Numbered from the stretch's first letter, positions 1-12,261 are shown. The stretch: 64,000 nucleotides of DNA from Zhengitettix transpicula (GCA_037074705.1 CM073590.1:49813895-49877894), one strand, 5' to 3'. The notes: generated by a model not told the origin, from the sequence alone. A program made the numbers and translations.

Positions 1-165
1 TGTGTGCTCGCCTTTTCCCGGGCATTTATTTATATAAGCCCGAAAAAGTATTTAATTCTACATTAATCTATTAGTCAAGAAGTGATATAACCTACCTGTG
101 CTGACGGAATGCTAATTTCATCACAACTCCTTGTGTCTTTAGAGAAGCATAAATACTGTCGGTAC

Positions 166-202
166 CAAATAAATAAATAAATAAATATATATATATATAT
201 AT
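166..202. repeat. AAAT/AT microsatellite
   Basis: An AAAT run passes directly into an AT run. It abuts an LTR-like segment that begins TGTAATAC at 203. Bases 1-165 show no gene. Confidence 0.85.
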
Positions 203-1290
203 TGTAATACCCAGTTAAGGACATAAATTTTGTTCTTATTTCATCAGATTTGTTTACCAACTCAGACTGAGGATTCTTGAGTGGTTGGTATATAAAAAAG
301 ATAATAATAAAGTGATGGATAAGCGGCTCTTAGAGAAGGGGAGGACTATAATTGGACGTTTAGCGGCTCTTAGAGCTAATGGTTTTGACAGACATCGGGA
401 CGAAACCCAAAAGGCATAATGACAGAAGTTTGGTGGACATCCAATTATATTAAAAGGAAGTGTTTATTTTAATTGTATTGGGGGCTCTCGGAGCGTGAGA
501 AAGCCAACAGTTGGTGTTTGTTTGGCGAACATGGAAACTAAAAAACTGTGAAAAAAAGGGAATATTCTGGAGAGGGGGAAGCAGATTAAAGCTAGTTGGA
601 TAGGAGACCTCAAAGGAGATGGACATGGAGAGTTGGACAGGAGACCTCAAAGGAGACGGACGTGGAGTGTGGTGGCAGAGTTGGAACGAGAAAGACATAG
701 GAGTTGAAATGTAGACCGCAAAGGAGGAGGACTTGGAGGCGGTGATAAATATTCGGTCAAATTGAATGGTGGCCGTGTCTAAAAATAAAATAAACATTTT
801 AGTCCATGCAAGCTGTCGGGAGTCGGGATATCAAAAAGGATAAAGTGAACGTGTCTGTGAAGCGTGTGTAAAAGTCTGTGCACAGAAGGGCATTGTAGAT
901 TAAAGTGCATTCCTGAAAAACCCAAATAAAATTGTAAGTAGACATTCAGTAATAAATTATGTAAATTGTTAAATAAGGGTAATCAGTCAGATTTTGTTTT
1001 TCATTTTATTTAATTGCATTGTTTAAATTGTAAATTTTAGTGTTCCGTTTCCTTATCAACCCAGTAAAGACCCTGGGGTACAGAGTCTGATTTATTAAAA
1101 TGTAACTGGATTATTAGTGTAATTTAATTGTTGAGGTAAAAGGATATAAAAATATACAGAGATTTTCTTGAGTTGTATTCTAGGTTAATAAAATTGTTTT
1201 GTTTATAAAATTTATTAACTTTTTTAATTTAAATTCCTGTAATCATAATTATCTATAGTTTGGGCACTCAATGGGAGCAAATTAATTAAT
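203..1290 (+). repeat. LTR-like segment, family member 1 (right end uncertain)
   Basis: The segment starts TGTAATACCC directly after an AT microsatellite. It resembles the segment at 6555-7557 in layout: a GGAC-rich early part, a mid TAAGTAGA, then a CCCAGT..AAGACCCTG block (about 1058 here and 7398 there) followed by an AT-rich tail. No gag or pol coding sequence follows, so if it is an LTR it is a solo or remnant one. The right end is a guess and the assignment is inferential. Confidence 0.25.
596..740. repeat. GA-rich short tandem repeat (about 37 bp)
   Basis: Two clear 37-bp copies start at 596 and 633 (core GGAGACCTCAAAGGAGA followed by GGAC.TGGAG). A degenerate copy starts near 704. 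It lies inside the LTR-like segment. Purine-rich on the plus strand. Confidence 0.7.
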
Positions 1291-1364
1291 TTTAAAGTTT
1301 AAACAAATAAATTATAACAATAAATTACGACAAGTCGGGTAGTACAATATATATAATACTCAAA

Positions 1365-1835
1365 GTACCTTAAAATTGTAAAAGAATACGTCCGGTGCGT
1401 TGAGAGAGTGAAAATTTCTTCATGAACCAACCATAAGAGTGTCAGAAATACTTCCGCTACCATTGAGAGTAAAAAAATACTTTCGGTACGTTGAGAGAAT
1501 TCCACATTCTTTCCCATACCTTAAGGTAAGCGAGGCAAAGTTTCTTCAAGTATCTTATGTCTGCTAAAAATACTCACAGTGTCATTTAGAGTAAAAAACT
1601 ACCGGAACCTTAAGAGAATCAAAATTATTTGCCATTCTTTAAGAGAGACAAAAATACAATACCGATTTACCTAAGAGAAATAAAATTACTTTCGGTTCGT
1701 TAAGAGAATTAAAACACTCCCGATAGGTTAACAGAATAAAAAATACTTGTGGTACTTTAAGTAGGACAAAAATTCTTCGAGTTCCTGTACCATGATAGAA
1801 AGAAATACTCCCCGTACCTTAACTGGAGTCAGAAT
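1365..1835. repeat. Degenerate minisatellite, units of about 27-35 bp
   Basis: About a dozen diverged copies of a unit with the form AAAATACTTTCGGTACGTT then GAGAGAAT follow each other. Starts are visible near 1445, 1473, 1567, 1595, 1621, 1681 and 1790. Stops occur in all frames, so it is not a coding repeat. Confidence 0.75.
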
Positions 1836-4416
1836 TTGTTGTTTTCTCGTTATTATTATGTAACGACTATCCACTCCCACCCCGAAAGGTAGTCCCATTC
1901 CATACCTCGGGACAAACGCTATCTATCTTTTTGACCGCGAAAAATTTTTATTCTACGCAAATATCGGCCTTTTTAGCATGTTTGAAAATTCCCATTCCCG
2001 CCCCTGGGGATGGTAGTCGTGTCTTACCCCCACAGTGTTCAAAGGAACACGTGTACAAAATTTGGTCAAATTTGCTTCTTGGGTGTAGATTTGTATGCGG
2101 AAAATACACTCAAACTAACACATAAACAGTCAATTTTATTCATTAGAAAATAGATTATAATATTTTTGTGGTATTGTATAAAATTTTTATAGGCCGAACT
2201 CATCAATTAATGGTAACGAATACACTTCTAATGCGGAAATGGTTTGACTTCTTCGATTTGGTCCGAAGAACTCAGACAAGCGAAATTTATACTTCAATCT
2301 GGAATGCAAATAGTATCAGAATTGTCGAAATCATCAACTTGGTTGAAGAAGTAGACATATTGTGATCTTTTAAAATCCAAACTGTAATAAGAGATTTTGT
2401 CGTAATTCAATACAATCTGATATTTAAATTTGAGCATTTATACACTTTGCAACGAGTGGACATATGAATCTTAAGCAAACATTCTTTGAATGTAGAACAT
2501 TTACTAATTCACTAACTAGAAACTACCATTGTTGTGTTAAGGTCCACGTGTGGTTGGCCGCTGCAGACGACTGCCAGCAGGAGATATCCACGAGGGGTAA
2601 ATTAGTTGTGAGTCGTGCATCCGCTGCAGCCGTCACAGTGCATGAATGCAGCCCTTTCCATTGTCCGCAAAAGGCTTTTGTCAATTAGTCCATTCAAGGT
2701 AATTGTCCGACTCCAAAAATTAGCTTTGTCACGTATAATTAGTGCTGACAGGTGCAATTATCAGTCAACTGCTCGGGGATTAAAAATTGTGTCACCATTC
2801 AGAACTTCCTATTCTGCATACCCATTACAGAGTAAAAAAAATTTATTGAACGTCAAATGTCACTCTTTCAAGAAAGGGTTTACATGTTGGCTTCCAATTT
2901 ATTGTTTACAATTAAAACTTCTGTCCTTTCTGAAGAAAAAAATTCGACTGGAAGCAACTACTCTAGCAGGAGGAAAAAACCCTTACTCATATGTGGATAA
3001 CATATTCCGGATCTAGACATCAAGTACATCCTTTATAATTTCGCCGTCGAAAAGTACAAAGTACACTTAAAAGCAGATGCAAAGTGCATCAGGTATTTTC
3101 TTCTTCTTGGATATGTTAGCATTATCTTGCTTTCACGTCAACATCTGCTGTGACAAATGTTTATGTGCCATAGCTCTTTTCGAGAAAGAGAGGCAGCAAC
3201 AACTAAAACGAACTATAAAACTGGACGAACATCGAAGCAGAGGAATCCTCTTGCTATTTTCTTTAAGGCGCCAATAACCGGAAAATAAATACTGAGATTA
3301 TGTAAGAAAACCCCACAGTTTATTCCTGCATTACATTTCTAATAAAAATGGAATTCAATTAACGTTTTTTACGGCATTATAAAACCGCGTTTTTTAAATT
3401 CTGAGACGAGTTAATATTTTCCCTTTCCAAAATAAACAAAAATGTATTAATTAATTTGTAAGGTAATTTTCAATTTTAATTTGAAATAATTTGAAAATAA
3501 CTATATGTGGAGAATTAAAATCAAGGGAGACGAATTGAAAATCTTAATCAATATATATATAACATATTGGGTTGGAGAAGCATGTAAATGAGCCGTGAGA
3601 ATAACGTAGAAAGCCTGAATTACGAAAAATTTTCATTGTGAAAGTGCATTACTCGTTAAACGGGTTGCAAGGAGCATGGCATGTTCCGGTGACGTCCAAA
3701 CAGATCCGTGGTCTCATGTGTCAGGTGGGTTGCATTTACGAAGGAGCGCTTATTTTTAGTGAAAAGGGGTGACGCGACATAATTCAAATTTAAGTTTAAT
3801 TAAATAGTAACTGAAGGTCAGATATACATAATCAATAATAATTAAATTAAAAACAAATATATGATAAGAAACTACAATTTATTAATAAAATCAACTTTTT
3901 CAATGCTTTTCTCTGAACAAATTATTCTGTGAATGAATTTTTTTAATATCATTTGATGGCTCGATAGCCCATTGAGGACCTTGGCGTTACCAGAAAAACT
4001 GCCAGATTGTCATATTACATGACTCATTTTGAAGTGGCACATGGTTAGTGTGTTGTTTGTTCCTCAGTCTTTCTTGAATGAATACTATTATTAAAATAAA
4101 TAGGTTAATTATAAACTCGGTACAATAGTATTGTTGGAAATGATGAATTTTATAACAGTAATTTAGTAAGTATTAAATTTCTTAGATATATATAAATTTT
4201 CTGTATGAATAATTACAAATTATACAATTTAAATTAAATTTTGAGTTATAATTTATTATTTGAGAAAATTGTAAATATAATTTTTTATAAGCTAAATTAA
4301 GATATGTAATTGCATTGTACATGCATTATGAATTATGAAGTACATGCATTATGAAGCAAGTCAACAGGATTAAAGGAAAGGAATAGGAAGTCCAAAGAGG
4401 ATCAGTGGGACAACAT
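1836..4416. other. AT-rich spacer, no gene recognised
   Basis: Only short ORFs occur (the longest about 133 codons at 2615-3016), none with a recognisable domain or a coding-like composition. Around 2550-2700 the sequence is less AT-rich than its surroundings but holds no identifiable exon. I see nothing else that can be supported. Confidence 0.6.
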
Positions 4417-4567
4417 ATCTTGAGTACTGAAAATGTAAAGGGTTACTATAATATTTATGTCAAGAATGTACAATTCTGTTATTCAACTGATGTGCAGCAT
4501 TAGTAACAATAATTATTTTTTGTAATGGATATCACATTTTAAACATTTTAAATTTATTATCAGTATT
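4417..4567 (+). repeat. 151-bp direct repeat, copy 1
   Basis: The segment is repeated almost without change at 5477-5627, an offset of 1060 bp. The only difference I see is in the T-run near the middle (TTTTTTGTAATGG here, TTTTTTTTAATGG there). It starts ATCTTGAGTACTG and ends ATCAGTATT. Confidence 0.9.
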
Positions 4568-5289
4568 ATTATCAGGACTCATGGGGTACAGGTTCATTAC
4601 ATGGAATAGATATGATTGGACAATGAGGTTATAGGGGTGTGATACCCAAAAAGAAAACAAGAACATAATTCTTTAGTTGGAGAGGGATGTATTACGAAGA
4701 GGACAATAGAAGTGTATTAAAATCATTCACCATGTGAACACTTAGTCTGATATATACAGAAGAGTCAGTCAGCATATAGTCACAGATATTAAAATATTAT
4801 TATTAAAGAAAGACATGAATCAAGAAACTCTAGACATAGGATTCAACTGCAGTTTGACTTTTCATAGTAATCCAATAAATTTGGAAGTTATCATGATTTA
4901 TATAATATATACAATTGTATAACCAAAGTAGACTATTACATAGATATTGGTTTGGTTCAAATTGGTTTCTTTATATGTCATGCAGTTCCAGTTCAAGATC
5001 AACATAAACCCCAGAGAGAAATTGAGTTAAAGTAATTGTTATTTTAATTAACTACAAAAAATATGTAAATAATAATTATTATTTTGTAAATAAATTTTAA
5101 ATACATTAATAATCACATTCCAGTCATTTTATAAAACATGATTTTGTATTTTTTTTTACAAAATTATCTATTAAAACACCCATAACTTGATTGAACACTA
5201 AAATACACACGTTGAATGTATTAAACTGAAATGAATAGTAAGAAAATAGCTAAATATAGGCAACATAAGTGATGATATGAAAACTTATA

Positions 5290-5400
5290 TTTCTGGAAAC
5301 CTTGTTCCTTTCTTCAAGTGCTAAGACAACTGAAAACCCAAGAGCCTAGAGCGACACAACCACACAACACTGTTGACAAACTCAAAAGCCTCATTTTAAA
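5290..5400 (-). mobile_element. MITE-like fragment related to 13912-14059
   Basis: The stretch with GAGCCTAGAGCGACACAAC followed by TTGACAAACTCAAA matches the reverse complement of the core of the short TIR element at 13912-14059. The TIRs are not preserved here, so this is a decayed or partial copy. Confidence 0.5.
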
Positions 5401-5476
5401 CGGAAAAGACTTAAATTGGAATATACATTTTCTGCCTATGAATTGTATCTTTCATAATTTTTTATAATTCATAATT

Positions 5477-5627
5477 ATCTTGAGTACTGAAAATGTAAAG
5501 GGTTACTATAATATTTATGTCAAGAATGTACAATTCTGTTATTCAACTGATGTGCAGCATTAGTAACAATAATTATTTTTTTTAATGGATATCACATTTT
5601 AAACATTTTAAATTTATTATCAGTATT
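5477..5627 (+). repeat. 151-bp direct repeat, copy 2
   Basis: Second copy of the 4417-4567 sequence in the same orientation. The flanks differ (ATAATT before, GCATGC after), so the duplicated unit is sharply bounded. Confidence 0.9.
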
Positions 5628-6099
5628 GCATGCTTGTGGGGTAACATACATAACATTAATTCACAGTGATTCTGTGGAATGCTCCAAATGTTATTGTAGA
5701 TGAATGTTTTTAAATTAATATGCACTTATACAGAAATACTATTTAATGATTTTACTTTTGCATCAACTGTAGCACATTTCTTCTTCAATGATTAGCAAAC
5801 TTATTTTTAAACTCAACAAAAATCAATATTTAAATTAAAATTTCTGAGAAATTATGTAAGTTATAAATTAAAAGAAAACAAATTTCAGGTGAACCTCTTT
5901 CTTTCCATAATTTAAACTCTTTATACTAACTATTATATACGTATTTCCTGCTTGCAAATTTATATTCTACAGAAATTAATTTCGATATTTCACTTTTTAT
6001 CTCAAAGTAACTCGTTTAACTTCACAATCTTGATTTGAAATTTATTCACAAAGTGGAATACCTATTTTAAGGTATAAATATAAATATGATGTGCAGGGC

Positions 6100-6545
6100 A
6101 TTAAGATTGCCACAGATGAAGTAAAAGTGAGAAATTAAATGTGTGTCAAACAAAAGAATAAAAACATAAAACTGGAGTGAAAACTCTGGTCACTTACAGG
6201 GAATATGTAATTCAAGGCTCTAATACAGTACCGAAAATTTGATATATTTCCTTTTTGAAATTGGTCATGCGACTTTGCCAAAATAATTAAAATGGACAGG
6301 AATCAGAGACAGAAAGTCGAAATTGAGAGTTGGTGTTGCCTCATCAGATAGGAATGATCACATTAAATTTTCAGAGCTACAAGCCTTGTACACAGGACAG
6401 ACTGCTGGCCTTTGTGCCAGTTAACTGCCCAGTGTAAAAACGAACTCAGGTAGGCCAGCTGTTAAACAGCAAGAATTGACAACCAACAAAGCTAACAACT
6501 CCTTCAACATACGTTTCACTTCTAGATACATGTATGTATGTGTGT
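6100..6545 (-). repeat. 430-bp repeat family R, inverted copy
   Basis: This is the reverse complement of 8085-8520. Shared landmarks are the GTCAATTCTTGCTGTTTAAC side, CACAAAGGCCAGCAGTCTG, TGATCATTCCTATCTGAT, and CCCTGTAAGTGACC. Its outer end runs into a TGTATGTATGTG tract followed by the LTR-like segment. No long ORF is present. The family was not recognised, and it could be non-autonomous DNA-transposon sequence. Confidence 0.75.
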
Positions 6546-6554
6546 GTGTATATA

Positions 6555-7553
6555 TTGTAGTAATTGGTAATTAAGACATTGTGCTAATTGGAAAGTTGGA
6601 TTGTAGAGGACTCATTATTAGTGGATATAGAGTGGACGCCGCAACAAGGCGGCAAGGCAAAGAAAGTATTGTTGTCGATCGGCTGAGAATTTTACGCGCT
6701 TAAAATTTAGGGGATGAGGAAGGCAGTCAGGCATAGAACAGCGAGGTGTAAAGACCAGAAAATTCATATTATAAAAAGTTTTGCAGTCGGGCAGCGGACC
6801 GCAAATAGAACAGTTTGATAGCAGTTACAAACATGCTCTAAAATATTGAAAATTAAAGCAATCTTCAGTCGGGAAGGAGAGAGTGAAACTAATGTTGTAA
6901 TCGGTGGCCGAGCATAAATTCAACCTGCTGGCCATAGACAAACCAATGAAGTACATTTCCAACTAAAGTCACGAGATCTGCAAATCCAGGTTGCAGCGAA
7001 GCATCAAGAATCTACCAATTTGTGTTAGACCAACTAACAAAACTACGCCAATTAGAATTTTTTGACATTTAGAGTCTGTGAGTACTAGAATCAGTGATAT
7101 CCCCAAATTTTGTGCACGAAAAACCTAAAAGGAGACATGGGCGGCTGTAAGTAGAAAAACTTTAAAATCATATTGTAAACCGTTTTTAAAAGATAAAAGT
7201 CAGATCGTTCTTTAATTTTAATTATTTAAATATCGATAAAATGAGATCGTTAATTCTTGATAAATTCAAAACTGTTTAAATTCAATCTGTAGTATTATTT
7301 CTTCCACAACAAATTTCGTCTATGTTTCAGACGCATTAACTTCCAAAAAAGGTAAATGTAATTTTGATTGTATAAATTCAGCCATTTATCAAACCCAGTT
7401 TAAGACCCTGAGATCCCAAATATTATTGTGTATTTAAAATTGATAATATATTTTGTTTGTTCATTAAAGTTATAATAGTTGTTCATTTAAAAGTGCCCAG
7501 CCATTATCCATTTATTCATATATTATTTTAAAAGACGCCATTATTTAATTATT

Positions 7554-7557
<4 letters not shown>
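6555..7557 (+). repeat. Solo-LTR-like segment inside a microsatellite
   Basis: The segment begins TGTAGTAATTGG and ends ATTATTACA. These are short inverted ends of TG..CA type, flanked on the left by a TG/AT tract and on the right by a long AT tract. It is about 1.0 kb, the size of a retrotransposon LTR, and has no coding sequence. It shares a layout with 203-1290. Any target-site duplication would be hidden in the AT repeat. Confidence 0.4.

Positions 7558-7607
<50 letters not shown>
7557..7607. repeat. (AT)n microsatellite
   Basis: About 25 uninterrupted AT dinucleotides between the LTR-like segment and the foldback element starting at 7607. Confidence 0.95.
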
Positions 7608-7609
<2 letters not shown>

Positions 7610-7744
7610 AAAATGTGATGACGTCAAATTAAATAACACATTAGGATAGGAAAGAGAGACAGCAAGGACGACTTACCTGAAATCAGTAGTTGGTCCATTC
7701 CAGCATAGGTGGCACTTAAATATGTAATCAATTAATTGAGTGTG

Positions 7745-7945
7745 TGGTTAAGGAATGAATATGTTGAAGGAGTTGTTAACTTTGTTGGGTGGCAATTCTT
7801 GTTGTTTAACAGCTGGCCTATCTGAGTTTGATTTCAACAGTGTGCAGTTAACTGACACAAAGGCCAGTAGTCTGCCCTAGGTACAAGCCTTGTACCTCTG
7901 AAAATTTTAGATGATCATTCCTATCTGATGAAGCAACACCAACTC
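7745..7945 (+). repeat. 430-bp repeat family R, truncated copy
   Basis: Direct-orientation match to the first 200 bp of 8085-8520 (GTTGAA.GAGTTGTTA, GGCCTATCTGAGTT, CACAAAGGCCAG, TGATCATTCCTATCTGATG). It breaks off after CACCAACTCTCAA and then jumps into an inverted stretch that forms the palindrome. Confidence 0.7.
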
Positions 7946-7992
7946 TCAACCAATTAAGTGCAGAGTGTTGAAATCAAACTCAGGTATGCCAG

Positions 7993-8062
7993 CTGTTAAA
8001 CAGTAAGAATTGACACGTAACAATATATATATTGTTATGTGTCAATTCTTACTGTTTAACAG
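7993..8062. repeat. 70-bp near-perfect palindrome
   Basis: CTGTTAAACAGTAAGAATTG runs into a central ATATATAT and returns as CAATTCTTACTGTTTAACAG. The two arms are 35 bp with one mismatch (CGTAAC against ATAAC). Extruded, this would be a hairpin with almost no loop. Confidence 0.9.
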
Positions 8063-8084
8063 TATATATATATATATACATGTA

Positions 8085-8520
8085 TCTAGAAGTGAAATAT
8101 AAATATATGTTGAAAGAGTTGTTAGCTTTGTTGGTTGTCAATTCTTGCTGTTTAACATTTGGCCTATCTGAGTTCAATTTCAACACTGGGCAGTTAACTG
8201 GCACAAAGGCCAGCAGTCTGTCCTGTGTACAAGGCTTGTAGCTCTGAAAATTTTATGTGATCATTCCTATCTGATGGGGCACACCAACTCTCAATTTCAA
8301 CTTTCTGTCTCTGATTCCTGCCATAGTAACTATTTTGCAAAGTCACATAATCAATTTCAGAAAGGATACATTTCAATTTTTCAGTACTATACTACAGCAT
8401 TGAGTTCCATATTCCCTGTAAGTGACCTGTTTTTTCACTCCAGTTTTATGTTTTTATTCTTTTATTTGTCTCACATATAATTTCTCTCTTTACTTAATCT
8501 AAGGCAATCTTATTGTCCTA
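8085..8520 (+). repeat. 430-bp repeat family R, fullest plus-strand copy
   Basis: Pairs with the inverted copy at 6100-6545 over its whole length and with 7745-7945 over its first half. ORFs here are short and disagree between copies, so it is treated as non-coding repeat DNA. Confidence 0.75.
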
Positions 8521-8632
8521 GCATAAATTAAGCCAGACTGATTGAACTATTGATTTCAGGTAAGTAGGCATCGCTGTTTCTCTTTCCTATCCAAATGTGT
8601 TATTTAAATTTCCCTCATCACATTTTTCTTAT

Positions 8633-10305
8633 ATATATAAAATATTAATGAGGATATGACATTGTCAAGAATAATTGTGATATTGGTATGGAAAAGGAAC
8701 AGAGATAGCTTGTGGCTTACCTGAAATTGAAGTACAGAGTAGCCACAGGGAATTGAAGGAAGTTCTTTGAATATTTGGAAGCTCTCTGTCGGTCTGTATT
8801 ATTTATTTGTTGTGACCTTTCCTTGAATGAGAGAGATTTATCAGGTTTGATGGTTGTTGATTGATACTGTCTAATGTCTGACCTGCCAGACTCTGATATC
8901 AACAACATAGATTATTGGCATGCGGCACTATACGCTGTCCTAAAGAAGGATACCTCAGATAATTTAATATATTCCTTTCTATCCAGTGACTCTCAATTGA
9001 AAGTAAGTCCACAAGTATCTGTCTCTTTCCCAACAATATTTACTAATAATATATAAAATCATTTAGTATGGAAAGAAAAAGAGGGAAAGATGGTGGCTTA
9101 TCTGAAAGTTAAGCTTGGCATTAAAGTTTTATTAACATATATTTTCTATACCAGCATTAATTAGTTCTTTTTTTCATGAATTACAACCTTAAATGACTTG
9201 AAATTTTCTTTCCCAATAAAGCTACTTCTACACAAAATTATATATCTATGTCTTATATTAATTCTATTAGACGTGTAATTTAGTCAATTTTTTTTATTAA
9301 TTTTATTGGTTTTAAATAAAGGACTAAAGGCACACACATGCATGCCTGGTGGCTGGAGATGGCAGGCAATGTAGAATGCTACCATACATTGGAGAAACAT
9401 GAAGATATATAGAGGGTTTCATTTTTGGCATGAATCTGTTGGTCTTGGCAAGGCCAAATCTACAGTAAATATAGTGATTCTGTCACACTTCCTTTGGAAT
9501 GGAAGTCTAACCCCATCAGTGGAAGGGATAAAAATATTCCCTAACAATGGAAAAATTAACCAAATGAGGGTAGATCAAAAATAGAATTTTTAAATAAAGA
9601 TAAATTTCTGTTGAGGAGAAAGTTGAGTCTGGTATTTAAGCAATACATACTGTCATATCAAGTGTTCCAGGTTTTGGTTCTGTGTGACAAAATACATGTT
9701 TTTACAACTTTGTCACCACAGGTTATCCTGTGAGAAGGAATGTTCAAATGAGCTCTGAGTAATTGGCAAATGTTGGTGGTTGCAAGGTGGCCATGAGAAA
9801 CTCCAAGATATACAGGTGGTAAATTGTTCTGATTAGAATTAATTCAGTTTGTTATCTCTTTATTCCTCATTTCTTTATTTCTATGCTTGCAATAGAATAA
9901 TTAATTTGGAGATGGAAAATGACAAATAATGTGGTGTAAAACATGAAAGGTTAGTTAATTTTATATTTTAAATTTATATCTGTTCAAGCTGTATTAATGG
10001 ACTTTATAAATAACTTTTTAGTAAGAAAGTTCTTAAATAGTTTTCTACATTGCTTTAGGACTTGAACATCAAAACAGGACAATTGTATCTTGTACTTAAT
10101 ATGTAGGCTATTAAACATGAGATGTGATTAATATAATAATAATCCTACGTTCAAAATTACTGACTGGAATTATCTTGTAAGAGGTCACAAGTTATTGACA
10201 TATAATCATAGTATATGTGAAGTTATTAGTAATGCCCAGTGAACTAAAATTAAATAATGTCTTACACATACCACCTGATTAAAGCAATTTTTTTAGAGTA
10301 ACAGG
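8633..10305. other. AT-rich spacer, no gene recognised
   Basis: No ORF above 63 codons and no recognisable domain. Short CTTACCTGAAA stretches near 8718 and 9097 recall the end of the foldback element, but I cannot define copies. Confidence 0.55.
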
Positions 10306-10700
10306 CTACATGAGGGTAATCCACATGCTGGCAACTTCCCTTTAATAACATAGGAAGGGATTTTAAAGGGGAGATGTTGAAGGGTATAGGAAGTTAGTCA
10401 AGGGTTAACTAGAGACCCCAGGTTATTGTTTAAAGATCCTACCTGGAATTTGCCTAAAAGTGATGCAGGACAAACCCTATAAAACTTTCATCTGGTAGGT
10501 CGGGCATTTTGTACTTGTTCCATACCCTTCCGATAACAGGAGAGGGGTTTGCTGTGGGGATGCAACATTCCCTCCTCCATCCCCCAACCAGTTTAGGAGG
10601 CAGCTGGCCGACTATTCCAATGGGAAAAGTAGACAATTCTTACCGTATGCCCAAGGTCTGCAACCCCAGAACATGCATATCTCATCACATTTTTGACAAT
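10306..10700 (-). mobile_element. SINE-like family S, copy S1 (minus)
   Basis: Reverse complement of the family seen at 11768-12206. Read on the minus strand it runs from ATGCATGTTCTGGGG through GGCATACGGTAAGA, GGCCAGCTGCCTCC, CCCGACCTACC and AAAGGGAAGTTGCC to GTAGCCTGTTACTCTAAAAA. The A-rich end and the fixed 3' end fit a retroposon. ORFs across it are incidental. Confidence 0.6.
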
Positions 10701-11767
10701 GTATTAGGATTCTGACATGAAATGATTATTAGTGAAATTTTAAGTCCATATTTAAACATTGATACTTTATTTAAATGAAAGTACAGCTATAATCTGCAAA
10801 ATATATGTTCTTAACATTTTGAATCAATAATTTATTCATATACATTTCTTACATTTATTTGTCATATATATTTTATAGGTAACAAGAAAACAGAATGAAG
10901 TCATAGGAACACTAAATTAATTGATTTATCTAAGCCAAATGCCCAGAATCAAACCTTGGAAATTATGTTACAGAATATGAAGATTCCAATTTTAATTAAT
11001 AAAAATAACAATTAAAAAAACTTTGACCTTGATTACAGATTATAATTACTGATAATATTTATGAAACAAAAATGGTTACTTTTTGACAATTTAATGACAT
11101 TTGATTATATATGTAATACTGTACAAAAGTGGTTCCTCGTTCCAGTTTTTGTTTAGCAGTTGGATGAAACTGGTAAACTTCAGAAACTGTAAAAACATCT
11201 TAAAATATGTTGATAAGGTTGAATATAAAAACTATGAACCAATAATTTTCTTTATAAACAAAAACGTTTTAAAGTTTGTATATCGTTCATTTGATTCTGC
11301 CAACTACCAAAGTTAAAACTTGAGAGATGAATCAATTTACATTAATACTTTAAAATTTATATGGTTAAATGTCTAAATATTCTACGTTCCTCTCTTGCAC
11401 CAATTTATAATTAGAATAAATTCATCTCACTTATAAATTGACAAAACCTCCTCTATTAAAAATATTCATGACTTTATTTGACATAATTATTATTATTAAA
11501 ATAAGGTTCTGTAATTTTATTATGATGTATTTTTATGCAGAATAACTAGTTAAAAATCACAGCAGTTGCAGGTAGGCCTACGTGTTAGATGCAGGGACAG
11601 CAATAAATAAATAGCATAGCAGTTTTTGTAAGTTCGTATTAATTAGCGTTTTTTTAAAAGTGAAATCATCTATTAATAGTCATACCTTTTGAACTATGAA
11701 ATAACATTAATTAATATCTCATAGGTTTTTTTAGACAGGACATAAATAAAGAGTTGGATAATATAAT
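10701..11767. other. AT-rich spacer, no gene recognised
   Basis: Very AT-rich, only short ORFs, no motif I can support. Confidence 0.55.
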
Positions 11768-12199
11768 ATTCATACAGAAGGTTCCCACAAGCCGAGGCAC
11801 CTCGGCCTGTTTTGAGAGCTGTATGTTCCGGGGTCACAGACCTTGGGCATACGGTAAGAGTTGTTCGCTATTCCCATTGGAATAGTCGGCCAGCTGCCTC
11901 CTAAACTGGTCGAGGCACGGAGAAGGGAATGCTGCGTCCCCACAGCAAACTCCTCTCCCGCTATCGGAAGGCCGTGGGACAAGTACCCAATGCCCGACCT
12001 ACTCGATGCAGGTGTTACTAAGGTTTTCCCTGCATTTCTTTAGGCGAATGCCGGGTAGGATCCTTAAAATATAGCCCGGGGGCCCTAGTAACCCTTGGCT
12101 ACCTTCCTCCACCCTTCCGCATCCCCCCTTTCAAATCCCTTCCTATGCTATTAAAGGGGAGTTGCCCAACGTGGATTACCCTCATGTAGCCTGTTGCCC

Positions 12200-12206
<7 letters not shown>
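11768..12206 (+). mobile_element. SINE-like family S, copy S2 (longest)
   Basis: The longest visible copy. A CCGAGGCACCTCGG palindrome lies near the left end (11793-11806). The body contains TTGGGCATACGGTAAGAG, GGCCAGCTGCCTCCTAAACT and GCCGGGTAGGATCC. The 3' end AAAGGGGAGTTGCC..GTGGATTACCCTCATG..TTGCCCTAAA leads into an AT microsatellite. Other copies share the 3' end but start at different points, which is typical of target-primed retroposition. I do not recognise a named family, and the 3' UTR of a LINE is an alternative. Confidence 0.6.

Positions 12207-12258
<52 letters not shown>
12203..12258. repeat. (AT)n microsatellite at a retroposon tail
   Basis: About 28 AT units directly following the 3' end of S2, perhaps grown from its A-rich tail. 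Confidence 0.95.

Positions 12259-12261
<3 letters not shown>

Larger units (their letters stand above)
7607..8632. mobile_element. Foldback-type element with about 100-bp inverted ends
   Basis: The left end (GGAAAATGTGATGA, then AAATAACACAT, GGATAGGAAAGAGA, CTTACCTGAAATCA) is mirrored as reverse complement at 8550-8632. Both outer ends abut AT tracts. Inside lie two direct copies of repeat family R (7745-7945 and 8085-8520) and a 70-bp palindrome. No transposase ORF exists, so it would be non-autonomous. Confidence 0.6.

Noticed and set aside
4417..5627. LTR pair of a small retrotransposon
   Set aside because: The two 151-bp repeats lack TG..CA ends and the 0.9 kb between them shows no primer-binding site, polypurine tract or coding sequence.
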